From positions 216,966 to 280,965 of the forward strand of contig NZ_RZNY01000005.1 of the NCBI RefSeq assembly GCF_003994475.1: a stretch of DNA of 64,000 nt, in the 5' to 3' direction. Source of the stretch: Paenibacillus anaericanus (GTDB lineage: Bacteria; Bacillota; Bacilli; Paenibacillales; Paenibacillaceae). Each line of letters begins with the position of its first letter. Position 1 is the first letter of the stretch. Positions 51,973 to 62,745 of this stretch are shown one piece after another. The translations under genes and the position numbers were made by a program. Below the pieces are notes generated by a model. It did not search any database. It was not told the DNA's origin and saw nothing but the letters and a program-made list of their open reading frames with translations.

Positions 51973-52701
51973 ATGCGGAATAAAATCATAATCATTGATG
52001 ATGATGCTAACACTCGCAAGCTTTTGGTTCAATACTTGTCTAAGCACGGATTTGAAGCTTTTAGCTACCCTTACAGCAATCAAGCCTCCATCGCCTATAT
52101 TCACTCTCATGATCCGGATCTCATTATTCTTGATGTATCCATGCCAAGCGTGGACGGTTTGATTGTATGTATGGAGTTGCGTAAATTTAGCGACAAACCT
52201 GTACTTTTTACAAGTCAGCATAGTGAAGTTAATCTCAGAATTGACGCTTTAAATCAAGGTGGGGATGAATATGTTTTGAAACCATTCAACTTTGATGTCC
52301 TACTCGCTCGAATTAAAGCCCACATCCGCAGATATAAACGAGCCTTCCCCGTAAATCAACGTCATTTGTTGCTCTATCCGGGTCTGGAAATTGACCCCTC
52401 CGCACGCTCTGTTAAGTCATATGGCAAAGAAGTTGTCCTATCTACCAAGGAGTTTCGACTTCTTGTCACCCTAGCTAAGAATCCGAATCGAATTTTTCAC
52501 ACGGAAACCCTATACGAACTTATATGGAGGGATATGAAGGAAGGGGATATAAGGACCGTCATGGTTCACATCTATAACTTGCGGCAAAAAATCGAGAAAA
52601 AACCAAAGGAACCACTTTATATTCATACTATTCGTGGGGCTGGATATAAATTTAACGGGTCCGTATCCCTATCCGATGATCATATCGACAACCAACTCTA
52701 A
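51973..52701 (+). CDS. Orphan OmpR-family response regulator
   Basis: 242 residues. Receiver domain with IIDDDANTRKLL, phospho-acceptor Asp in LIILDVSMPSVDG, and Lys in YVLKPFNFDVL. Winged helix with STKEFRLLVTLAKN and IHTIRGAGYKFNG. The switch position reads VLFTSQHSEV. ATG 51973 has AAGGAGA 6 nt upstream; 20 upstream in-frame codons are leader. No kinase gene is adjacent. It lies directly before the large amylase gene, with a 173-bp gap and no strong terminator seen, so a regulatory link is possible but unproven. Confidence 0.9.
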   Translation: MRNKIIIIDDDANTRKLLVQYLSKHGFEAFSYPYSNQASIAYIHSHDPDLIILDVSMPSVDGLIVCMELRKFSDKPVLFTSQHSEVNLRIDALNQGGDEYVLKPFNFDVLLARIKAHIRRYKRAFPVNQRHLLLYPGLEIDPSARSVKSYGKEVVLSTKEFRLLVTLAKNPNRIFHTETLYELIWRDMKEGDIRTVMVHIYNLRQKIEKKPKEPLYIHTIRGAGYKFNGSVSLSDDHIDNQL

Positions 52702-52788
52702 ATAAGGTTCGAAAGCAAGACTATGATTCTACAAAAAAATGCATTACTTTAACCAAACTTTAACAAAGGTTGATAATATTGACTAAAG

Positions 52789-52802
52789 TGCAAACGTTTC
52801 CA
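52789..52802 (+). promoter_or_regulatory. cre site upstream of the amylase gene
   Basis: TGCAAACGTTTCCA matches the cre core TGNNARCGNWWWCA at 13 of 14 positions, 72 nt before the start codon. Consistent with glucose repression of starch breakdown. The promoter itself is unclear; TTGACT lies just upstream at 52779. Confidence 0.65.
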
Positions 52803-52874
52803 TTAGCAAAAGGGTGTATTTTGTATTGGGTAATGCACTTGTTTATATCAACTAGCTATAAGGGGGATAAGGTA

Positions 52875-55800
52875 ATGGTAAAGAAGAGGTACAAATTTCT
52901 TGTAAGCATGATGTTGCTCTTTTCGATGTTATGGGGGATTGCTGTTTCACCTGCGGTTCCATTAGTAACGGCAACAGAAGCAGTGGTGATGGATTCCGCA
53001 ATTGAAGTCGAAGTTTTACCCGCAATAGAGGTTGCGGAAGCTCCTGCAACATTAGCGGCAGCGGATAGCACACCAGTTAATGGTACAATTATGCAGTTCT
53101 TCGAATGGAATTCAGCTAAGGACGGCGGACACTGGAATGAGCTAGCCGCTCAAGCAAAAAATTTAAGCGATGTGGGGATCACGGCGATATGGATACCTCC
53201 TGCTTATAAAGGCCATGTTGGGATTGATGACGTTGGTTATGGTGTCTATGATTTTTATGATCTGGGTGAATTTAATCAAAAGGGGACTGTACGGACGAAG
53301 TACGGTACAAAGGCGGAGTTGAAGACAGCAGTTAATGCACTCCACAGCAATAACGTGCAGGTGTATGCTGATATTGTGGTCAACCATATGATGGGCGCTG
53401 ACCAGACCGAGAATATTAAAGTAACACAAGTAGAAGGTAATAATCGCAATAATACGATTAGTGAGTTTAATACAAACGTTTCGACTAAATATAACTTTAG
53501 TGGGCGTAACAATACTTATTCCGGGTTTAAATGGGATTGGACGCATTTTGATGGTTCGGATGACTACGGTAAGATCTACCGTTATCCAGGCAAAAGCTGG
53601 GACTGGGAAGTAAGTAGTGAGAATGGAAATTACGATTACTTGATGGGTACTGACCTTGATTACGATAATCAGTATGTTGCTGATGAAATCAAAAAATGGG
53701 GCGTATGGTATGTCAACGAGATTGGTTTAGATGGCTACAGACTTGATGCTGTTAAGCATATTAAATATAGCTTCATGCAGGAATTTTTAGAAAATGCTCG
53801 TGCGAAAACAGGGAAAGAGCTGTTCTCTGTAGGTGAATTTATCGGTAGTGTAAATGACCTTCAATACTACCTGAGTAAAGTCAGCCAAAGCATGTCTTTG
53901 TTTGATTTTCCGATGCGAAACAATTTTGCACAGGCTTCTAGTTCTAACGGGAACTTCGATCTGCGCAATCTTTCTAGTGGTACGTTGACAGCGGTAAATT
54001 CTACTAAATCTGTAACTTTCGTAGAGAACCATGATACGCAGCCTGACCGTGGAACAGATGCTCACGGGGCACCCGTTCTTGATTGGTTCAAACCACTTGC
54101 TTATGCGTATACACTGACACGTGAAGCAGGGTATCCTACTGTATTCTATGGCGATTACTATGGAACTAGAAGTAGCAGTACAGCGGCTCCTGGGACTGGG
54201 AAAATTAAATCCCTCAAAAGCAAGATTGATCCTCTTCTCATAGCACGTAAGGATTACGCTTACGGCAAACAGAACGATTATCTCGATAACACTGATTTGA
54301 TCGGTTGGACTCGTGAAGGGTTGGCGTCTAAACCTAATTCTGGTTTGGCTACAGTGATGTCTGACCGTACCGGCGGATCGAAAACAATGTATGTCGGGAC
54401 AAGCCATGCTGGTGAACAATGGAAGGACATCACAGGCAACTTCACTGATAAGGTGACTATTGGTTCCAACGGTAATGGAACATTTAAGGTTAAAGATGGT
54501 TCAGTATCGGTATGGGTACGCGATGCAGTAACAGTAGATCAAGTTCCTACTGTACCAACGAATGTACAAGGCACCGCCGTAGGGACTACATCTATTAACT
54601 TGACTTGGAATGCTTCTACTGATGATAAAGGCGTGGTGAAATATGAGATTTATCGTGATGGCGTTCTCATAGGGGAAACCACGACTACCTCGTATACGGA
54701 TACAACAGTGTCAGCTAATAAGACATATTCGTATACAATCAAAGCTGTGGATACAATTGGACAGAAGTCTGCAGCCACTACTGCAATTTCAGTCACAACA
54801 GGCAGTGGGACGCAGGATCAAATCCCTACTGCGCCAGCGAATGTACAAGGAACTGCAGTAGGCACTTCATCTGTTAGTCTGACATGGAGTCCATCCACAG
54901 ATGACAAAGGTGTGGTGAAATATGAAATTTATCGTGACAGTACACTTAGAGGGGAGTCAGTCAGCACATCCTATGCGGATTCAAACATTGCGAATGACAA
55001 AACGTATATCTATACAGTTAGGGCTGTCGATACTATTGGACAGAGATCATCGTTTAGCTCTCCGGTTAGCGTCAAAATCGGCAACGGCGGGCAGCAAGAG
55101 GTAGTAAGCTCTTTCAGTTGGGATAATGTCAATATGTACTTTGTCATGACAGACCGTTTCAACAACGGTAACACAAGTAATGACGGTGCATATGGACGAC
55201 CAAAGACGGATGCTTGGGGCTCCAATGTTGGTACATTCCACGGTGGGGACATCAAAGGTCTGACGAAAAAATTAGAAGAAGGCTATTTTACTGACTTGGG
55301 TACGAACGCGATCTGGCTCACAGCTCCGTGGGAACAAATGCACGGTTGGGTGGGAGGTAAAGATGGCGACTTTGCCCATTACGGCTATCATGGATACTAT
55401 GGACTTGATTTCACTGAAATGGATAAGAGCATAGGAACTATTGACGAAATGCGTGAGTTTGTTGATCTCGCACACACCAAGGGTATTCGTGTTGTATTTG
55501 ATGTTGTTATGAACCATGTCGCTTATCCGAATCTCGTAGACATGGCAGAATACGGATATGGTGATCGTGGAGGACTAGCAGGCAACTGGACTCCGAATAA
55601 GGATCAGGGCCAGACTTGGCACACGCACAACAATATTATGAATACGACGAATACGAGCGCATGGGCAACATGGTGGGGCAGTAGTTGGATTCGCGCTAGT
55701 AACATTTCTGGGTATGACCAAGGTGGCGGCGATGAGCTTACATCATTAGTAGGTTTCTTGCCAGACATTAAGACGGAGTCTACCAGTGGTACTTCCTTGC

Positions 55801-58800
55801 CTCCTGTCTTAAAAACGAAATTTGGCAAAGAAACTAGTGGTTATGATAACTGGATTGTTCCGGCTGCTAAACAATACCGCAAAGACCTAAATATTGCACC
55901 TAAGGATTACATGATTAAATGGTTGTCCTCTTGGGTTGAAGAATTCGGAATCGACGGTTTCCGGATTGATACGGCGAAGCACGTACAAGCTGATAGATGG
56001 AAAGATCTTAAGACGAGTGCAAACAGCGCCCTTACAAAGTGGAGACAGAGCAACCCTACCAAACCAGGAGCGAATTGGACAGACAGCTTCTGGATGACGG
56101 GGGAAGTATTTGATCAAGGACTCGGTCGGGATACCAGGTATTTTGACACTGGCGGGTTTGACTCTTTAATCAACTTCTCATTCAAGGGCTCAAATATGAA
56201 CGATCTAGAAGGTACGTTCTCTCGTTATGCAAGCGAGTTTAATAACGATCTACCTAATTACAACATGCTCAGTTACATCTCATCACATGATAAAGGGTTG
56301 TACAGTCGTGACAACCTGATTCAAGCAGGTACAGCACTATTGTTACTTCCAGGTGGAGTCCAAACCTTCTATGGCGATGAGTCTGGAAGACCATTTGGAG
56401 CTACGGGTTCTGACCCTGACCAAGGCGCGCGTTCAGATATGAATTGGAACAATATGAACCAGACTATTCTGTCTCACTGGCAAAAAATTGGACAGTTCAG
56501 AAATAACCATATCGCTGTTGGTGCAGGAACTCACAAGAAAATCGCGGACAGCCCGTATACTTTCTCCCGCACCTATGAGCAAGGAGACATACTTGATAAG
56601 GTTGTTGTTGCTACGGGTACCTCGGGTACTGTAGATATTAACGTATCTAGTATGTTCCCTGATGGTACTACCGTACGAGATGCTTACACGAAGAGCGAAG
56701 TTGTTGTAAGTAATGGTAAAGCCAAGTTTACGGCCGGAGCTAATGGAGTTATTCTGATTGAGAATGTGGGCGCTAACAAGAAGTTCCCGGTTCTAACGGC
56801 TTCTCCAGCGGGCGGTAAATTCAAAACAGCAACAACGACGATCACTCTTTCGGTGAAAAATGCGGATAGTGGTAAATATACGCTAGACGGCAGTGATCCG
56901 ATTAATGGTATTGCATTTACAAACGGAACAACGATTACCATTGGCGCAGATATGGCCATAGATGATACGAAAACATTAAAATTATATGGTACAAATGAGA
57001 ACGGTGAGGGGACAGCATCGTACACCTTTACGAAGGGTGACCCTAATGCGAAGCTGCAAATTTTCTTCAAGAAACCGGCTGCTTGGGGAACTCCAAGCCT
57101 ATACTTCTATGACACAGCTCCGAAGGACAACGATCCAACATGGGCCACAGCACCGGCAATGCAGAGTGATGGTGGCGATTGGTATGTGTACACCTTCGCA
57201 ACAGCTGAGAAAGCAACATTTATCTTTAAGGACAGTACAGGTAAGCAGATGCCGGCACAGAACCAACCTGGTTTTACAAGAGCAGCAACTGGCTGGTATG
57301 ACGGAAGTGTATGGCATGATACGGATCCACGTGTCCTCACGAAACCAACGACTCCGTCGAACGTGACTGCATCGGTAAAAACCGACAAAACGGTAACATT
57401 GACATGGACAGCATCCACGGACGTTACTGGAATCACGGGATATGATGTATACCGTAACAATGTTAAGGTAGGATCGCCTACAACAACGACTTATAAGGAT
57501 ACGGGGTTGACTGCTGAAACGACGTATACCTATAAGGTTATTGCCAGAAGCCAATCTGGCGGTACTTCTGATCCGAGTGGTGATTTGACGGTAACAACTG
57601 AAAAGACAGGACCTATTCCAGACAATGTTGTGACTATCTATTATAAAAAGGGATATGCGACACCTTACATTCACTATCGCATTGAGGGTGGTACTTGGAC
57701 TGCGGTTCCGGGCGTGAAGATGGAAGAGTCAGCAATTCCTGGTTATGCGGTATACACCATAGATCTTGGAACCTCTACAGCAACACGAGTTGAAGCAGCA
57801 TTCAACAATGGTAGCGGACAATGGGACAGCAACAACCAGAAGAACTACTTCTTCAACAAAGGGGACAATATTTATAGCGCAGGTACGGTAACTGCTGGCA
57901 AACCAGCAATACCTGGGCCAGGCAATAAAGTGACGGTTTATTACAAAGAGGGTTGGAGCAACGTGAATATCCACTATCGTGCAGAGGGTGGCACTTGGAC
58001 GGCAGTTCCTGGTGTAACCATGGCCAATGATCCAATAAACCCTGGCTACAAGAAAATAACGATTGATATTGGGACGGCAACCAGACTTGAAGCATGCTTC
58101 AACAATGGAAGTAATGTTTGGGACAGTAATAGTCAGAAGAACTATTTCTTTAATGTGGGAGATAATATTTACATTCCGGGTATCAACGGTGCTGTAGGAC
58201 AAGTGAAAATCGGTGAGAAACCAGAAGGCACGGACAAGATAGCTCCTTCGGTTCCTGCAAATTTAGCAGGCAATCTCAGCGTAGGTTCTCCTAAAACTAT
58301 TACCCTGACTTGGAGCGCCTCTACAGACAATATTGGTGTTGTGGGATACCAAATAATCCGAAAGGTAGGTACAAATTCAGAGACGATTGACCTTGATGGT
58401 ACAACCTTTATCGATAGCACAGTAACGGAAGGTACGACTTACAAGTACCAGGTTCGCGCTCGTGATGAAGCAAACAACTTCTCTGGATATAGTAATGAAG
58501 TAACGGTTGTAGTGCCAGGAGGTGGTGATACAATCGCACCATCCCAACCGACTAACGTAACAGGTACAGCGACAACTTCCTCTGTTACGATTCAATGGAT
58601 GCCTTCAATGGATAACGTTGGAGTTGTAAGTTATGACATCTTCAATGGTAGCTTGTTAGCCGGAAGCGTGGCAGGTACAGCAACAAGTTATACGATTACA
58701 GGCTTATCGCCAAACACGGTCTACAGTTTTACCGTGAAAGCGGAGGATGCGGCGGGCAATAAGTCCGATCCAAGCCTAGCTTTTAACGTGACAACATTAG

Positions 58801-60482
58801 AGAATGTCTTTAGTGGTAACTTGCTTCTTAACCCAGGTTTTGAAGCCTATACAGGAAGTAACGGCGTGGCGGACAATTGGGTCGATGCAACTTCGGATGG
58901 AGTAACCGCTAGTTTTGAATTGGTGACAACACCAGTAACTTCTGGAAGCCAAGCACAACAAATAACGGGCACTAACTTGTCCATCGGTAGTGCGGCTATG
59001 GTGTATCAGCTTATTCCAGTTGAAGCGAACACATCATATACCGCAAGCGGTCAATTTAAAATAAACAGCCTGACCGATGCCATTATTCAGTTTTATATCG
59101 ATTTCTATGATGCAAGCAACGCATTCGTTGGATACGCGGTGCTGAATCATAGTGAGGTTTCTGACAGCTATAGTCCACTACAGTTGAGTGGTATTACGCC
59201 AGATACTGCAGTCAGTGCCAAAGTGTATGTTATCCTTCGTGGATCTGGGGAAAACGGTTCGGGTAGCTTTATAGTGGATGACATGAAGTTTAGTACAGAC
59301 AATCCAGGAGATACACAACCGCCGAGCATACCAGCGGATCTTGTATCGAATGATGTAACCGACACCACAGTGAGCTTATCTTGGGCAGCTTCAGAGGATA
59401 ATACAGGTGTGGAAGGTTATGTGATCTATCGAGATGGAGTTCAGGTAGGCACTTCGACCATAACAAGCTTCATAGATATAGGCTTAAATGAAACAACTCC
59501 TTATAGCTATACCGTTAAAGCTTATGATATTGCTGGTAATTTCTCTTCTGAGAGTAATGAAATTACCGTTGTTACGTTACAAACGCCGATCTTCATTCCT
59601 GGAGGGGATAAACCGTATTCTACGAACCCGACTCTTGGCAAGCGCGTAGCTACTCCAATTACGATTGATGGCGTTAATAACGGTGAATGGACAGATGACA
59701 TGTTGATTGCTATCGACATGGCTGGTGATGACCCACGTACACTTGGCAGTAATTGGTCTCTGCATGAATCACCAATGGATCTCAGCCATCTATGGGCGGC
59801 ATGGGATAATGAGTATCTGTATCTCGCATGGCAATACGTAGACGTAACAGACATTGTAGATCCAGCTAATGCGGGTTCTGCAGGCGGTACACCAATACGT
59901 TCTATGGATATGCCACAAACGATTGCATTCGATACAATTTCTGGTGCTGGCGCAAGTAATGATATGTGGAAGAAGAATGCTAATCAGCCGCTATGGGGGG
60001 GAGCCAACCTTCCAGATTACCAATTCAATATTGCTTCGAATATGTTCCATACCGGCTACATCTCCAAAGCCATTAACGGTGTATTCCCTGTTGATGATGG
60101 CAGTGTAAACTATAAGACAGGTGCAGCTGCAGGTATTACTGTTAAATTTGCCAAAGGTAAAGGTTACACAACTCTATGGGGTGTGAAGGATGCTGATGAT
60201 GTTAACGATCCTAGCAAACTTGTAGAATACATGATGCTGGGTCACGATGCAAATCGCGATACATTCTATGAAGCTAAAATTCCACTGAGCGCACTGGGTA
60301 ACCCGGATATTGAGCATGTAGGGATCGGTGTAATGCTGCACCAAGGTGAGTTCTCACCAATGGATACCCTTCCTAATGATCCTTCGACTTCCGACACGTC
60401 AGGGGTAAGCGAATCTAACTCTCCTTTAGAGTGGGCCGATATCGACTTGCTTACTGTCCCTTTCGCTCGCATCGGTAGATAA
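52875..60482 (+). CDS. Giant secreted double-GH13 amylase with starch-binding modules
   Basis: 2535 residues. Signal peptide about 1-33. First GH13 domain (about 65-555) is of the liquefying alpha-amylase type: NGTIMQFFEW, nucleophile in GYRLDAVKH, acid in VGEFIG, FVENHDTQ. Two FnIII domains follow (about 556-735). The second GH13 (about 745-1296) is of a different subtype: nucleophile in GFRIDTAKH, acid in MTGEVFD, YISSHDKG. Then come a chitobiase-C-like domain, a CBM26-like domain (about 1391-1486), FnIII, two CBM25-like domains (about 1580-1770), and two FnIII. Last are a CBM4/9-like domain (about 1980-2140), FnIII, and a CBM9/DOMON-like C-terminus (about 2249-2535). ATG 52875 follows AAGGGGGA. 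No SLH or sortase anchor is seen, so it is probably released. Confidence 0.88.
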   Translation: MVKKRYKFLVSMMLLFSMLWGIAVSPAVPLVTATEAVVMDSAIEVEVLPAIEVAEAPATLAAADSTPVNGTIMQFFEWNSAKDGGHWNELAAQAKNLSDVGITAIWIPPAYKGHVGIDDVGYGVYDFYDLGEFNQKGTVRTKYGTKAELKTAVNALHSNNVQVYADIVVNHMMGADQTENIKVTQVEGNNRNNTISEFNTNVSTKYNFSGRNNTYSGFKWDWTHFDGSDDYGKIYRYPGKSWDWEVSSENGNYDYLMGTDLDYDNQYVADEIKKWGVWYVNEIGLDGYRLDAVKHIKYSFMQEFLENARAKTGKELFSVGEFIGSVNDLQYYLSKVSQSMSLFDFPMRNNFAQASSSNGNFDLRNLSSGTLTAVNSTKSVTFVENHDTQPDRGTDAHGAPVLDWFKPLAYAYTLTREAGYPTVFYGDYYGTRSSSTAAPGTGKIKSLKSKIDPLLIARKDYAYGKQNDYLDNTDLIGWTREGLASKPNSGLATVMSDRTGGSKTMYVGTSHAGEQWKDITGNFTDKVTIGSNGNGTFKVKDGSVSVWVRDAVTVDQVPTVPTNVQGTAVGTTSINLTWNASTDDKGVVKYEIYRDGVLIGETTTTSYTDTTVSANKTYSYTIKAVDTIGQKSAATTAISVTTGSGTQDQIPTAPANVQGTAVGTSSVSLTWSPSTDDKGVVKYEIYRDSTLRGESVSTSYADSNIANDKTYIYTVRAVDTIGQRSSFSSPVSVKIGNGGQQEVVSSFSWDNVNMYFVMTDRFNNGNTSNDGAYGRPKTDAWGSNVGTFHGGDIKGLTKKLEEGYFTDLGTNAIWLTAPWEQMHGWVGGKDGDFAHYGYHGYYGLDFTEMDKSIGTIDEMREFVDLAHTKGIRVVFDVVMNHVAYPNLVDMAEYGYGDRGGLAGNWTPNKDQGQTWHTHNNIMNTTNTSAWATWWGSSWIRASNISGYDQGGGDELTSLVGFLPDIKTESTSGTSLPPVLKTKFGKETSGYDNWIVPAAKQYRKDLNIAPKDYMIKWLSSWVEEFGIDGFRIDTAKHVQADRWKDLKTSANSALTKWRQSNPTKPGANWTDSFWMTGEVFDQGLGRDTRYFDTGGFDSLINFSFKGSNMNDLEGTFSRYASEFNNDLPNYNMLSYISSHDKGLYSRDNLIQAGTALLLLPGGVQTFYGDESGRPFGATGSDPDQGARSDMNWNNMNQTILSHWQKIGQFRNNHIAVGAGTHKKIADSPYTFSRTYEQGDILDKVVVATGTSGTVDINVSSMFPDGTTVRDAYTKSEVVVSNGKAKFTAGANGVILIENVGANKKFPVLTASPAGGKFKTATTTITLSVKNADSGKYTLDGSDPINGIAFTNGTTITIGADMAIDDTKTLKLYGTNENGEGTASYTFTKGDPNAKLQIFFKKPAAWGTPSLYFYDTAPKDNDPTWATAPAMQSDGGDWYVYTFATAEKATFIFKDSTGKQMPAQNQPGFTRAATGWYDGSVWHDTDPRVLTKPTTPSNVTASVKTDKTVTLTWTASTDVTGITGYDVYRNNVKVGSPTTTTYKDTGLTAETTYTYKVIARSQSGGTSDPSGDLTVTTEKTGPIPDNVVTIYYKKGYATPYIHYRIEGGTWTAVPGVKMEESAIPGYAVYTIDLGTSTATRVEAAFNNGSGQWDSNNQKNYFFNKGDNIYSAGTVTAGKPAIPGPGNKVTVYYKEGWSNVNIHYRAEGGTWTAVPGVTMANDPINPGYKKITIDIGTATRLEACFNNGSNVWDSNSQKNYFFNVGDNIYIPGINGAVGQVKIGEKPEGTDKIAPSVPANLAGNLSVGSPKTITLTWSASTDNIGVVGYQIIRKVGTNSETIDLDGTTFIDSTVTEGTTYKYQVRARDEANNFSGYSNEVTVVVPGGGDTIAPSQPTNVTGTATTSSVTIQWMPSMDNVGVVSYDIFNGSLLAGSVAGTATSYTITGLSPNTVYSFTVKAEDAAGNKSDPSLAFNVTTLENVFSGNLLLNPGFEAYTGSNGVADNWVDATSDGVTASFELVTTPVTSGSQAQQITGTNLSIGSAAMVYQLIPVEANTSYTASGQFKINSLTDAIIQFYIDFYDASNAFVGYAVLNHSEVSDSYSPLQLSGITPDTAVSAKVYVILRGSGENGSGSFIVDDMKFSTDNPGDTQPPSIPADLVSNDVTDTTVSLSWAASEDNTGVEGYVIYRDGVQVGTSTITSFIDIGLNETTPYSYTVKAYDIAGNFSSESNEITVVTLQTPIFIPGGDKPYSTNPTLGKRVATPITIDGVNNGEWTDDMLIAIDMAGDDPRTLGSNWSLHESPMDLSHLWAAWDNEYLYLAWQYVDVTDIVDPANAGSAGGTPIRSMDMPQTIAFDTISGAGASNDMWKKNANQPLWGGANLPDYQFNIASNMFHTGYISKAINGVFPVDDGSVNYKTGAAAGITVKFAKGKGYTTLWGVKDADDVNDPSKLVEYMMLGHDANRDTFYEAKIPLSALGNPDIEHVGIGVMLHQGEFSPMDTLPNDPSTSDTSGVSESNSPLEWADIDLLTVPFARIGR

Positions 60483-60491
60483 CTGCATCGA

Positions 60492-60527
60492 ATAGGCTAG
60501 CCAATTACTGGCTGGCCTATTTTTTTA
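60492..60527 (+). terminator. Terminator of amylase gene
   Basis: ATAGGCTAGCCA (ATTAC) TGGCTGGCCTAT, T7 tail. Confidence 0.88.
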
Positions 60528-60633
60528 TGGATTCGCTATATTTTACTTAATTACAATATCTCCCACGCGTTGTCCGTGATAAGATGAGATTGGAGATTAG
60601 GCCGGAGTAGAAATAGGATGTGAGGGGATCGTT

Positions 60634-62733
60634 TTGAAGCAGATAAATAGAATAATCCTGCTTGTTACGTTACTAATTAGTATCAGTTTACTAAGCGCAT
60701 GTAATCCATTCTCGTATACCAAACGAATGGAATTGGAAGACCAAGTGACTGAGAATAACCAAAAGGGTTACGATTTAGTTGAGCGTGGTGAATACGAAGA
60801 AGCAATAACGTATCTCGATAAGGCGGTAGAGTATATCTACAAGTTAAAACCTAGCCTTGTTAATCTAGATCATGAAATTGAGCTATCCGAGTTGATGGAT
60901 TCTCCCTTTAACAATTTAAGCTGGGCGTATAATGAGCAAATGGATTTTGAAAAGGGATTGGAATATGCCAACAAGTCGCTCCTCATCCTGCCAAACAGTG
61001 ATGTGGAATATGTGAACAAAGGAAATGCTCTGTATGGATTGTATAGGTATGATGAAGCGTTAGTCCAGTATGATCAAGCCATTTCACTGGAGAAGAATGA
61101 TAAAAGTGCATACTATGGCAAGGGCATGATCTATTATGATCGGCACCAATATCAAGAGGCAATAGATGAGTTTGATACATACCTAAGTTTGGACAGTACC
61201 GACATAGATGCAATGGAAATGAAAATTTATTCCTATATGGATCTAGGTGACACTGAGCAGGCTTTATCATTCGCAGAGGATCTAATCAAACGCGCCCCGA
61301 CCAACTATGAGACTTACAGGATAAAGGCAACAGTGATAGAAAATACGGGCGAATTGGCAGATATAAAGAAGTATTTTGAATCCATGATTGAAAAGTTTCC
61401 GGATGAAATGGATATCTTTGTACAGATGATCAAGGCGTATAGTGCGATAGGGGAGCTAGAACAAGCTAAAGCTAGCTATGCTAAGGCCGTGAAGAAGGAC
61501 AAATCTTATGTAGATTTATACACCACCATGGGAGATATCTATAGTGATCACTCCTTATATGTTGAAGCAGTAGAATATTACGACCAAGCGGTCCAAATTG
61601 ATCCGTTAGATGAAGACTTCAATATCAACAAGCTTCAAGCACTCTATAACGGCAAAAGAAATTTGCGTTGTGCTGCATTTGGTGAAAAGGCGGGAAAACA
61701 ACTAGCCACCTCTACAGATATAGCTTGGTATACCGGGCAGTGTAATTTTGAATTAGAAAACTATCCGGAGGCCATTGATAACTTCGGGCGTGCCGTGGAG
61801 ATTGATCCAGATGATGATGAGTCCTACGCCAACATGGCTTATGCGTATTTAATGCTTGAAGATAACGACAAAGCTGAAGAGTATAGTGAGAAAAGTTTGA
61901 ATTTGTACGCTGATAATTCGACAGCCAACTATGTAAAGAATGCTATTCAGGAGAAACAAAAGCCGTTGGGCAAACAGATTAGCAAATTTTTCAGAGATGA
62001 TTATTTATATCAGGACAGTAGTGGTAATCTCGATAAAACTCTGGCAAAGCTAGACGAGGCTAATCTTACGAATAAAGACATAGCTGATGTGATCGAGCGC
62101 GTGAAGAAGCCAGATGACTGGTTCACCTTTGCCTTATATGGGGATGAATATGATCAACTAACGGTGGAGACTGGTTCTGATATTACGTATGAGGATCAGG
62201 GTGATATTGCCTATTTCCGAATCTACGAATTCGCTGGCAATACAGATGACAAATTTACTGAAATGATAGACCAAATACCAGATCCAGAGAAAAAGGTGTT
62301 GGTACTTGATTTACGTAACAACTCCGGGGGACGTATGGATAGTTCAAATCATATGCTAGACGTGCTCCTTCCCGAGGTTGTCACGAGTGTACTAATCGAT
62401 AAACAAGGTTATACGGATAATTACTATTCGGACGCCTCACATATTGATTTCAAAAAAGTATATATCTTGGTCGATGAGTATACCGCCAGTGCAGCCGAAC
62501 TATTAACTTTGGGCTTGAAAACGTACCTGAATAACGTCACAGTTGTAGGGCGAGATACCTTTGGTAAAGGAGTTGGGCAAGAGGTTTTTGAAGATAAAAA
62601 GAATAAAATTATGGTGTTCGTTATTAACTTTTACTGGAATGTACGGCAGAACAATATCATGTATACAGGCATAAAGCCGGATATCTATATTAAAAGTGAT
62701 AAGTTAGCAGATTATATGAAGGTAGTGAACTAA
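60634..62733 (+). CDS. Lipoprotein with TPR repeats and a C-terminal S41-type peptidase domain
   Basis: 699 residues. The lipobox LSAC puts the protein on the outer face of the membrane. About ten tetratricopeptide repeats cover residues about 40-445 (for example AYYGKGMIYYDRHQYQEAID). The C-terminal domain (about 515-695) has S41/tail-specific-protease features: LVLDLRNNSGG, the Ser in YTASAAELLTLGLK and the Lys in VGRDTFGKGVGQ. No PDZ domain is visible, unlike CtpA; the TPRs may select substrate instead. Begins with TTG 60634, 8 nt after GAGGGG. Monocistronic. Domain assignment is good, substrate unknown. Confidence 0.82.
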   Translation: MKQINRIILLVTLLISISLLSACNPFSYTKRMELEDQVTENNQKGYDLVERGEYEEAITYLDKAVEYIYKLKPSLVNLDHEIELSELMDSPFNNLSWAYNEQMDFEKGLEYANKSLLILPNSDVEYVNKGNALYGLYRYDEALVQYDQAISLEKNDKSAYYGKGMIYYDRHQYQEAIDEFDTYLSLDSTDIDAMEMKIYSYMDLGDTEQALSFAEDLIKRAPTNYETYRIKATVIENTGELADIKKYFESMIEKFPDEMDIFVQMIKAYSAIGELEQAKASYAKAVKKDKSYVDLYTTMGDIYSDHSLYVEAVEYYDQAVQIDPLDEDFNINKLQALYNGKRNLRCAAFGEKAGKQLATSTDIAWYTGQCNFELENYPEAIDNFGRAVEIDPDDDESYANMAYAYLMLEDNDKAEEYSEKSLNLYADNSTANYVKNAIQEKQKPLGKQISKFFRDDYLYQDSSGNLDKTLAKLDEANLTNKDIADVIERVKKPDDWFTFALYGDEYDQLTVETGSDITYEDQGDIAYFRIYEFAGNTDDKFTEMIDQIPDPEKKVLVLDLRNNSGGRMDSSNHMLDVLLPEVVTSVLIDKQGYTDNYYSDASHIDFKKVYILVDEYTASAAELLTLGLKTYLNNVTVVGRDTFGKGVGQEVFEDKKNKIMVFVINFYWNVRQNNIMYTGIKPDIYIKSDKLADYMKVVN

Positions 62734-62745
62734 ATCTAGCAGAAA

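Noticed and set aside
52852..53073. Opposite-strand open frames over the amylase and other long genes
   Set aside because: They lack ribosome sites and family features and lie within well-supported genes; treated as chance frames.
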